Positions 55,512 through 64,000 of a DNA stretch of 64,000 bases are shown here, piece by piece. Source of the stretch: Hyphomicrobium album (GTDB taxonomy: Bacteria > Pseudomonadota > Alphaproteobacteria > Rhizobiales > Hyphomicrobiaceae); the NCBI RefSeq assembly GCF_009708035.1, contig NZ_WMBQ01000002.1:868001-932000 (forward strand), given 5' to 3'. Both the position numbers and the translations under genes were made by a program. Numbering within the stretch: position 1 is the first letter of the stretch; every line of letters begins with the position of its first letter. The notes under the pieces were generated by a model, which saw only the letters and a list, made by a program, of their open reading frames with translations, did no database searches and had not been told where the DNA came from.

Positions 55512-56822
55512 ATGGAACCTTCGAGTACCGCGGAAGCGACGCACGCGTCCACCGCACCTTCCTTTTCCAAGCTCATCTCCGTGTTCGGCAGGATAGGTCT
55601 CCTGTCGTTTGGCGGCCCCGCCGCGCAGATCGCGCTGATGCACCGCGTGCTCGTCGACGAGCATCGCTGGCTCGACGAGCGGCGCTTCCTGTCGGCGCTC
55701 AGCTTTTGCATGCTGCTCCCCGGCCCCGAGGCGATGCAGCTCGCCACCTACTCGGGCTGGCGGCTGCACGGCGTGCGCGGCGGCCTCGCCGCGGGGCTGC
55801 TGTTCGTCGTGCCCGGCGCCCTTCTGGTGCTGGCTTTGTCGATGCTCTACGGCGCCTACGGGAGCACGCCCACCGTTGCCGCGGTGTTCGTGGGCGTGAA
55901 GGCGGCGGTGCTCGCCATCGTGCTGCAGGCTCTCCTGCGCGTTGCCAATCGCGCCATCAAGGGGCGCCTCGACTGGGCGACGGCGGCGGCGGCGTTCGTC
56001 GCCATCTATTTCCTCGATCTGCCCTTCCCGCTGGTGATCGCGGCGGCGGCGGCGGCGGGCTATCTGCTGGGCACGCGCGAAGTCGCGGAGCCCGATGCGC
56101 CGCCGCCCGTTGCCGTGCCGCTCGCACAGACGCTGCGCACGCTTTGCATCTGGCTCGCCGTGTGGCTCGTGCCGCTGTTCGCGGTCGCCGCCGTGTTTGG
56201 GACCGGGCATGTGTTGGCGCAGCTCGCGTTCTTCTTCTCCAAGCTTGCGGTGGTCACCTTCGGCGGCGCCTACGCGGTGCTCGCCTACATGGCGCAGGCG
56301 GCCGTCGATCACTACAGGTGGCTGACGGCGGGTGAGATGCTCGACGGTCTTGGCCTGGCCGAGACGACCAACGGCCCGTTGATCCTCGTCACCGAGTTCG
56401 TCGGCTACATGGCTGCCTTGCGCGCCGGTGGCGTGGGCATGGGGCTGCTCGGCGCCCTCGTGACGCTATGGGCAACCTTCGCGCCGTGCTTCCTGTGGAT
56501 CTTCGTCGGCGCGCCGTACGTGGAGCGCCTGACGCACGCGCCGCGTCTCGCGTCGGCGCTGCGTACCGTCACCGCCGCCGTCGTCGGCGTCATCGCCAAC
56601 CTGTCTTTGTGGTTCACGCTGCACGTGCTCTTCGCGCACATCGACGAGCGTCACGTCGGCCCATTGCGGCTCTACGTGCCCGATCCCGCATCGCTCGACG
56701 TCGTCGCCTTGGCACTCACGGGGCTGGCGCTGGTGCTGGTGTTCGTCCTGCGCGCCGGCATCGCCACCACGCTCGCCGTCTGCGGGGCGGCGTCGCTGCT
56801 GTGGCTGCGCTTGGCGTCCTAG
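55512..56822 (+). CDS. chrA: Chromate transporter, two-domain ChrA
   Basis: A 436-residue membrane protein with about 10-12 hydrophobic segments in two homologous halves (each with FSKL...FGGP/FGGAY: GRIGLLSFGGPAAQ and FFFSKLAVVTFGGAYAVL). Long ChrA proteins export chromate, powered by the proton gradient. ATG 55512 has GGAGG at 55502-55506; an upstream in-frame start is rejected. Its TAG overlaps that of corA. Confidence 0.92.
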   Translation: MEPSSTAEATHASTAPSFSKLISVFGRIGLLSFGGPAAQIALMHRVLVDEHRWLDERRFLSALSFCMLLPGPEAMQLATYSGWRLHGVRGGLAAGLLFVVPGALLVLALSMLYGAYGSTPTVAAVFVGVKAAVLAIVLQALLRVANRAIKGRLDWATAAAAFVAIYFLDLPFPLVIAAAAAAGYLLGTREVAEPDAPPPVAVPLAQTLRTLCIWLAVWLVPLFAVAAVFGTGHVLAQLAFFFSKLAVVTFGGAYAVLAYMAQAAVDHYRWLTAGEMLDGLGLAETTNGPLILVTEFVGYMAALRAGGVGMGLLGALVTLWATFAPCFLWIFVGAPYVERLTHAPRLASALRTVTAAVVGVIANLSLWFTLHVLFAHIDERHVGPLRLYVPDPASLDVVALALTGLALVLVFVLRAGIATTLAVCGAASLLWLRLAS

Positions 56823-57790
56823 AACCAGCCCTTGCGGCGGAAATAGATGATGGGGACGACGGCGCAGATTGCCATGAGGCCGAGAGCCCAAGGGTAACCG
56901 TAGGTCCATTCCAGCTCGGGCATGTGTTTGAAGTTCATGCCGTACACCGAGGCAACGAGCGTCGGCGGCAGCAAGATAACGGCCATCACCGAGAACAGCT
57001 TGATGATCTGGTTCTGCTCGTTGGAGATCATGCCGAGCGTCGCATCGAGAATAAAGCTGATGCGCTGCGACAGAAACTTTGTGTGATCGAGCAGCGTGTT
57101 GATGTCGCGCTGTGCGGCCTTGATGCGCTGGCGGATGCGCGGGTCGTCTTCGCGGTCCTGCGTCGCCTGCACGAAATAGAGCAGGAGGCGGTTCATCGAC
57201 GCCGCGCTGTCCTCGGCACGCGCGGTGATATCGCCGGCCTTGCCGATGCGCCTCAACTGGACATCGAGGCGACGGTTGCGCGTCTGCTGCCCTCCGCGCA
57301 AATCGAAAACCGACTGCGCGAGGCGCTCGACCTCGTCCTGGATGCGCTCGATGAGGTCGGCCATGCGATGTACGACGGCATCGATCAAGCCGGTCATGAT
57401 CGAGGCGCCGGTCGTGCACGCGGCGTCTCCCTTCTCGACGCGCTGCAAATAGAGCGGGAAGGCCTTCGGCTCGGCGTAGCGCACCGTCACCAGCCGGTCG
57501 CCGGCGAGAATGAACGTGACCGCGGTCGATTGCGGCACCGGCGCCTCGACGTTGTAGACGATCGACGCCGTCATGAAGTAGGCGCCGCGCTCCTGATAGA
57601 AACGGTTGGACGGCTCGATCTCGCGCATCTCAGCGCGCGATGGGATGTCGATCGCCAGCGCATCCTCGGCGAACTTGTCCTCCTCGGCGGTCGGCTGCAA
57701 CAGGTCGATCCAGACAGAATTGCCGGTCAGCGGCGTGCCCGGCTCATGCACCGTCAGCCCTTTGCCGTTCGAGTCGTAGATCGTCATCAT
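56819..57790 (-). CDS. corA: CorA-family divalent cation transporter
   Basis: A 323-residue channel for Mg (or Co/Ni). The long N-terminal cytoplasmic domain is followed by two C-terminal transmembrane segments; the first is followed by the signature YGMNF (GMN) and the acidic loop HMPELEW. The end KGWF is basic, as in CorA. It is convergent with chrA, sharing CTAG at the stops. Confidence 0.95.
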   Translation of the reverse strand: MMTIYDSNGKGLTVHEPGTPLTGNSVWIDLLQPTAEEDKFAEDALAIDIPSRAEMREIEPSNRFYQERGAYFMTASIVYNVEAPVPQSTAVTFILAGDRLVTVRYAEPKAFPLYLQRVEKGDAACTTGASIMTGLIDAVVHRMADLIERIQDEVERLAQSVFDLRGGQQTRNRRLDVQLRRIGKAGDITARAEDSAASMNRLLLYFVQATQDREDDPRIRQRIKAAQRDINTLLDHTKFLSQRISFILDATLGMISNEQNQIIKLFSVMAVILLPPTLVASVYGMNFKHMPELEWTYGYPWALGLMAICAVVPIIYFRRKGWF

Positions 57791-57926
57791 GCGCAGGCCC
57801 CTGCGACCTATATTTCTGGGGGCTTCCTACGCCCGCGCCATGCAGGGCGCAACCGCATAAGCTGCGGTGCTGGGCGGCCGATGGTCGTTGGGATCGGGCC
57901 GGAATGGTTGTGGGCGGGCGCGGAGG

Positions 57927-58463
57927 CTACGCGTGGCTGATCACACGCCGGCCCGGGGAGTCCTCCGGCTTCGGCTTTTCCCGGCTCTCGATGCGCAGCC
58001 GCCACAGCTTCATGCGGCCGCCCTCGCGCTTGAGCTCGGCGGTGACATCGGCGACGCCACCCGCGAACTTGCCGACGAAGGAGACCTTCACGGCGCGATT
58101 GATCAGGTCGGAGATACGCTCGGCAGCTCCGCCGGCTGATGTCACGTTCTGCCACAAATCGCGCGACCACCGCGTTTCGATGCGCACGTTGTCGGTGTGG
58201 AGCAGGGGCCCGAGGGGTTTGAGATCGCCGAGGTCGGCATCGAAGACCGGCAGCAGTTCGTCGCGCGCGTCAGCGACGTAGTGCTCGCGGATGTCCGCCA
58301 GCTTCCAAGTGCGCGCCAGCTCGCGCGTCACGTCGACGGCGAGCGCCTCGTAGTCGGCGCTGCGGCGGTCGAGGTCGGCGGCGACGTTGCCGAGGAAGCT
58401 CGCGCTGAACACGAGCAGCGCAGCGAACATGACGCCGAGAATCGAAAAGAGCGTGCGTAGCAT
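57927..58463 (-). CDS. Membrane-anchored protein of unknown function
   Basis: A 178-residue protein with an N-terminal hydrophobic anchor or uncleaved signal (LFSILGVMFAALLVFSASFLG). The rest is an alpha/beta periplasmic domain with ADLDRRSADYEALAVDVTREL, WSRDLWQNVTSAGG and a final KLWRLRIESREK strand. No family was recognised. It is leftward, 134 bases after corA. Confidence 0.75.
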   Translation of the reverse strand: MLRTLFSILGVMFAALLVFSASFLGNVAADLDRRSADYEALAVDVTRELARTWKLADIREHYVADARDELLPVFDADLGDLKPLGPLLHTDNVRIETRWSRDLWQNVTSAGGAAERISDLINRAVKVSFVGKFAGGVADVTAELKREGGRMKLWRLRIESREKPKPEDSPGRRVISHA

Positions 58464-58620
58464 CCGTTGTCCCGATCGAAGTGCGGGAATGTGCGCACTC
58501 GGGCATCGTTGCCCGGGTAGCTCCGCCCGCCAGATTGGAACCGGTATGCAGTATAGGCCGACCTAGGGCTGTTCCGCAAAGCACATGACGGGGAGCCGGG
58601 ACCCCAAATTTTGGGGGACG

Positions 58621-58875
58621 TCAGCCGACCAGCTTGGGGTCCTCGCTGTCGTGGGCGTGGCCGACGGCGCGGAGGAGCGCCTTGTCGAGCTTGCCGGGGT
58701 CGAGGATGACTTTGCTGTCGTGCACCTTGCGCACAGCCGCGCGGGGGACGGTGAACTCGCCGCCGTTTTCCACGTAAAGGACGATGTGCTCGGGGGAGAC
58801 CTCGCGCACCGCGGCGATGCCTTCCTTGCCCTCGGCGAGGAATGCCATGAAGCCCTGCTCGATCCGGTCGGTCAT
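58621..58875 (-). CDS. Small PRC-barrel/DUF2171-like protein
   Basis: An 84-residue cytoplasmic protein, MTDRIEQGFMAFLAEGKEGI, then IVLYVENGGEFTVPRAAVRKV. The arrangement of short strands ending in a 'V-x-x-V-x-x-x-x-V-x-L' pattern resembles DUF2171 and PRC-barrel proteins, though the match is by eye. Its start follows AGGAGAGA. Function unknown. Confidence 0.75.
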   Translation of the reverse strand: MTDRIEQGFMAFLAEGKEGIAAVREVSPEHIVLYVENGGEFTVPRAAVRKVHDSKVILDPGKLDKALLRAVGHAHDSEDPKLVG

Positions 58876-59114
58876 CGTCTCTCCTTCCGATTGGTCTCGG
58901 CGTCGGGGCAGTATCGCCGTCCTCCCGCCAATGTGCGAGATGGGAAATAGGATATTGCCTGCACAACCATTTACGTGGGTCTAAGTTGCCGCCCGCGGCC
59001 GTGGCGCTTGCGCCCCGCAACCTACAATTGGATTTAGCGCGTGTCGAAATCCGCATCCCCGGCCTATGCTCGGGGGCGAAGCGTAGCGTCGCGGGCATGG
59101 CGAGGGAGATGCAG

Positions 59115-59564
59115 ATGGCGGTCCGGCGGAACCTGATCGGTATGGCTGTCGCAATCGGTTTGACAGCCACGTGTTGGGCCGCGGCAGGTCTCGACGAAAT
59201 GGCCAAGTCGATCGTCGGCGCCACGCAGACATCCGACCATGCCTCCTTCATCAACGACAACTTCGTGAAGGAGGTGGCGTCCAAGCTGTCTAGTCCGGGC
59301 GAGTCGGACGATGCGGAGGGCATCGACTTCGACATCTTCACCTACTCGCAAGATCCCGACTACGAGCAGATCCGCAAGACGATCAAGAGCGAGGTGAAGC
59401 AGGCCGGCGACGCGAATGGCGTCATCCGGGTTACGTTCACCCAGTACGGCGACGAGATCGCCGTCGAGTATCATTTGAAGAAGTCGGGCGAGCGCTGGCT
59501 GATCGACGACGTCATCTACCCCAACGACGATTTCTCGCTGCGGTCGGGCCTCGACATGAAATAG
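59115..59564 (+). CDS. Secreted protein of unknown function
   Basis: A 149-residue precursor. ATG 59115 is chosen because GAGGGAG (59102-59108) lies six bases upstream; two earlier in-frame ATGs (59097, 59109) flank that site. A signal peptide ends near TCWAAAG. The domain has FINDNFVKEVASKLSS, IDFDIFTYSQDPDYEQ, IRVTFTQYGDEIAVEYHLKK and WLIDDVIYP, an alpha+beta NTF2-like or DUF3828-like plan; the assignment is uncertain. Confidence 0.72.
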   Translation: MAVRRNLIGMAVAIGLTATCWAAAGLDEMAKSIVGATQTSDHASFINDNFVKEVASKLSSPGESDDAEGIDFDIFTYSQDPDYEQIRKTIKSEVKQAGDANGVIRVTFTQYGDEIAVEYHLKKSGERWLIDDVIYPNDDFSLRSGLDMK

Positions 59565-59565
59565 G

Positions 59566-59590
59566 CCGCGAGCACGGTCGGCGCTCGCGG
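59566..59590. terminator. Hairpin between convergent genes
   Basis: CCGCGAGC (59566-59573) pairs perfectly with GCTCGCGG (59583-59590), a 9-base loop. No T-run, so a weak terminator at best. Confidence 0.4.
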
Positions 59591-59613
59591 GTGCAACGAC
59601 GACCAGAGTGATC

Positions 59614-61785
<2,172 letters not shown>

Positions 61786-61993
61786 CCTTCGCCTTGCATC
61801 TTTCCTGGGTGTGGCGAACGTTTAGTTGTCGTTCGTTACCATCAACATAGCAGAGCCGCACCTCTTCGCCCCGGGGCGCAGCGTCGCCGTGGTTGGGCAG
61901 TTTGCGCAATTTTGTCCGGGAGGCCAACGGCCTTAACGCTATCCCCATCGCCGCGGGAGCCCGCCAGGTCGGCGTGAGGCGTCGGTGGTACCG

Positions 61994-62401
61994 CTAGGCG
62001 GAGCTCGGCTTGACGCTGTCGAGGAAAGCTTGGATTTCCCCGAGGCGGAGCTCCTGAACCAGCTCGAGCACTCTGCCGTTGGCCACGCGCCACCGGTGCT
62101 GGAAGGTCGTTTCGAGCACCTTGCCGGTTTGCTTGTGGTGGAAGACCCCCTGCGCCTGCGTGTAGGCGAACTCGCCGTCGTAAACGAACTCTCCCGGCTC
62201 GAAGACGACGATGTCGTAGGCTTCAAGAAATTTGTGGCAGATCAGCGTGAACTCCGCCCGGCTGCGCGGGCGCGTCGGATCGACCGGGTCGTTGGGCAGG
62301 TGTGTCTTGAACTGGAAGTCGTCGCTGAACAGCGCGACGGCCTCGGCGAGGCGCCTCTCGCGATAACATCGATAGAATGCCAGCAGTGCTGCGGTGTCCA
62401 T
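61994..62401 (-). CDS. NTF2-like (SnoaL-type) protein
   Basis: A 135-residue cytoplasmic protein. It opens MDTAALLAFYRCYRERRLAE and has LFSDDFQFKTHLP, FLEAYDIVVFEPGEFVYDG and FQHRWRVANGRVLELVQEL, the pattern of a cone-shaped NTF2-like fold. Enzymatic or binding role is unknown. An in-frame start 60 bases upstream is less likely. Confidence 0.8.
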   Translation of the reverse strand: MDTAALLAFYRCYRERRLAEAVALFSDDFQFKTHLPNDPVDPTRPRSRAEFTLICHKFLEAYDIVVFEPGEFVYDGEFAYTQAQGVFHHKQTGKVLETTFQHRWRVANGRVLELVQELRLGEIQAFLDSVKPSSA

Positions 62402-62739
62402 TAACTTGGCGCCGCGACACGCGTCGGAGCAACCGGGCGTGTCTAGCGACACCCTCCCCAAATTTCAGATTGACGGATTCAACCGACCTGCCGTGCGGAA
62501 ATGCGCGTGCGCCTGTCGGTCATCCGATTGTCAGCATACAGCGGCTTTCAATGCCCTATTTGTTGAACGATGAACAGCAAAAAGCGACGGATGTCCGTCA
62601 TATATGATCTGACGCGCGGTGGTTCTCCGCAGCAGTCCTGGCAAAACCGAATTCTTCCCTTCAAATCCAAGTGTTGCGTGCAGTTTGTCGACGGGCGCAA
62701 GGCACCTGCGCTAGGACTGGCGGCCGGAGAGGGCGAAGA
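62402..62739. other. Divergent intergenic region
   Basis: 338 bases between a leftward NTF2-like gene and a rightward membrane protein. No gene with supported start; a weakly AT-rich part around 62540-62680 may hold the promoters. An open frame at 62377-62607 lacks a ribosome binding site and crosses the start of the neighbour. Confidence 0.4.
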
Positions 62740-63366
62740 ATGACGGGCGGGGACCGCCAAAAGTACGATGCCACCATGCTGGCCGCGCGCCTTGCGTCGG
62801 AGGTGCGCAAAAACTGGCGGCTGCTCGTCGGTGCGGTGCTCGCCTTCGGCGCCGTCGCCGTCGCAATCGAGCTGAGTGACCGCCAGGGACGTCACGATCT
62901 TCCTGCCGGCTATGCGGCGCGCATGACGTGCGAGCAGGATCCGGAATCGGCGCTTTGGAGCGGCGGCTGTGACCGAGTGGCGGCGGACATCGCCCGCACT
63001 GACAAGCCGTCGTTCATCGAGCTCTATCGGGCCTTCGTAACCGTGCATCACCGGCATATCCCCTCGCCGGCGCTGCAAAGGGATATTCGGGAGGCCGCGT
63101 GCGATGCCGGCTTCGATCTCGACACCGCACTGAAGGGCACGCGCTACGTCTTCATACCCCTGCGCCCGCACTTTGCCGGTGTGTGCACCGCCGCGCACGC
63201 CCGGGCGGTGATGGACGAGCTCGATGCCCGCGACCGTGCGCTGCTGGCCATCGAGCGCGAGGGTCTAAGTCAGGAGGCGCTGATCGCCGGAGCGCTCGCC
63301 AACCTCGCTGAGCCCGTGGCGATCCTGGCCGGCATCTTGGTCATCGCCGCCCTGATCATCCTGTGA
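62740..63366 (+). CDS. Bitopic membrane protein of unknown function
   Basis: A 208-residue protein with hydrophobic segments near residues 26-45 (WRLLVGAVLAFGAVAVAI) and 185-208 (VAILAGILVIAALIIL). Between them lies a domain of about 140 residues with four Cys (TCEQD, GGCDRV, AACDAG, GVCTAA), likely periplasmic and disulfide-bonded. ATG 62740 follows GGAGAGGGCGA. The family is not recognised. Confidence 0.75.
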   Translation: MTGGDRQKYDATMLAARLASEVRKNWRLLVGAVLAFGAVAVAIELSDRQGRHDLPAGYAARMTCEQDPESALWSGGCDRVAADIARTDKPSFIELYRAFVTVHHRHIPSPALQRDIREAACDAGFDLDTALKGTRYVFIPLRPHFAGVCTAAHARAVMDELDARDRALLAIEREGLSQEALIAGALANLAEPVAILAGILVIAALIIL

Positions 63367-63489
63367 GATGTCAAACTGCTGATATCACTTTGCTATTGGC
63401 GGTCCCCATTTTGGCAGGGGGGTGCGTCCCGCCGGTCATTGTCGGTGAGGTGATGAATCGCCTACCTTGAGCCCGGTAAGGGGTGCCAC

Positions 63490-63783
63490 ATGCAATTGAA
63501 GACAGCGTTCGCTGCCATCGGTCTGGCTTTGACGGCCGGTCTGTACATGCACGCGCCGGCGACGGCGGGCTGGTTCTGGCGGGACAAGGATCCCGACGCG
63601 CCGGACCGCTACCCCTATGTCTACGAGCCGCCGCGCTACTATCCGTACTACAACTCGGGAGACTGGCGCCCGGCGGCCGAGATGCGCCGTCCGCGGCCGT
63701 ACTACAACCAGCCGCCCTACTATCCGGCCTGGGGCTATCCCATCGGCTGTGGCGACAACTGCGACACCGGTCCGCTGAAGTAG
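63490..63783 (+). CDS. Small secreted Tyr/Pro-rich protein
   Basis: A 97-residue precursor with a signal peptide ending PATAG. The mature part is rich in Tyr and Pro (YPYVYEPPRYYPYYN, RPYYNQPPYYPAWGYP) and has two Cys near the end (IGCGDNCDTG). This composition suggests an extended, surface or matrix peptide; no family is recognised. Confidence 0.72.
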   Translation: MQLKTAFAAIGLALTAGLYMHAPATAGWFWRDKDPDAPDRYPYVYEPPRYYPYYNSGDWRPAAEMRRPRPYYNQPPYYPAWGYPIGCGDNCDTGPLK

Positions 63784-63794
63784 GGTTGACTAGG

Positions 63795-64000
63795 TCAGCC
63801 GCCGCTCGTGCGCGATTCGACGCGCGCGACGAGTATTTTGACGCTCTCGAACGCGAACATGATGCCACCTGCGAACAGCAGCGGGGCGACCGCGTAATGC
63901 CAGCCGGTGGTCGCGTGCATGGCAAGCGCGACGCCTTTCGCCGTCAGGGCCACACCGAATAGCGCGCGCAGAACGAGCCAAGAAGTCGGCCGGCTGGCGA
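63795..64000 (-). CDS. Membrane protein (partial, N-terminus outside window)
   Basis: The last 67 codons of a leftward gene, stop TGA at 63795-63797. The visible part has two hydrophobic stretches (TSWLVLRALFGVALTAKGVAL and YAVAPLLFAGGIMFAFESV, both trimmed) separated by MHATTGWH and a charged tail RVESRTSGG. It is convergent with the Tyr/Pro-rich gene, 11 bases apart. Function unknown. Confidence 0.6.
   Translation of the reverse strand, partial: ASRPTSWLVLRALFGVALTAKGVALAMHATTGWHYAVAPLLFAGGIMFAFESVKILVARVESRTSGG

Noticed and set aside
56468-57940. A 490-codon plus-strand frame overlapping chrA and corA
   Set aside because: It runs out of frame through chrA and antisense to corA; no ribosome binding site.

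Overview
The window looks like a chromosomal segment of an alphaproteobacterium of the order Hyphomicrobiales (Rhizobiales). The grounds are high GC, the order ruvC-ruvA-ruvB-ybgC / tolQ-R-A-B-pal-cpoB-tilS-ftsH-folP-glmM, a zapA-6S RNA-fau cluster, the dxs/tlyA/23S-methyltransferase group, two CtrA-type upstream sites (TTAA-N7-TTAA) and a heat-shock-type promoter. The genus cannot be fixed from sequence alone. There is no rRNA, tRNA, CRISPR array, prophage or full insertion sequence.

Layout. 1-9.5 kb: a partial gene of unknown function, a His/Lys-rich secreted peptide gene, dxs, a small secreted protein behind a hairpin that covers its ribosome binding site, a Tat-exported superoxide dismutase and a DUF4399 lipoprotein (both leftward), tlyA plus an RlmD-type RNA methyltransferase, a choloylglycine-hydrolase-type Ntn hydrolase, then sir2 and gap leftward. 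9.8-12.8 kb: coiled-coil protein, zapA, 6S RNA, fau, ymdB-type phosphodiesterase, yebC. 12.8-22 kb: the ruv region (ruvC, ruvA, ruvB), split by about 4 kb holding small secreted proteins, an S41 protease and a TMEM175-type channel, then a Tat metallophosphoesterase and ybgC. 22-25.5 kb: HU, small membrane and secreted proteins, an AT-rich spacer, a periplasmic HExxH protein and a beta-carbonic anhydrase.

25.7-40.2 kb is the cell envelope core: tolQ, tolR, tolA, tolB, pal, a Pal-like protein with a TPR-like N-terminus, cpoB, tilS, ftsH, folP, glmM. Two features here are unusual. Between tolR and tolA sits a duplicated pair of palindromic elements bounded by CTAG, whose removal would recreate a tight tolR-tolA junction. 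Between tolB and pal lie three tandem genes for lipoproteins of only 39-44 residues sharing the core CRREEPAPLKLGAD, with a CtrA-type box ahead of them.

40-64 kb: two outer-membrane beta-barrels (the first preceded by two CtrA-type boxes), a DUF4139 protein, purA, a 25-residue membrane peptide, a Tat-exported deaminase, GNAT and NUDIX enzymes, a phosphoesterase, a patatin-like lipase, modABC, an XRE regulator with two operator-like palindromes, an RlpA-type protein, chrA, corA, methylmalonyl-CoA mutase, and several small membrane or secreted proteins. Most of the window is housekeeping; the novelty is concentrated in very small genes and short palindromic or regulatory DNA around the Tol-Pal locus.
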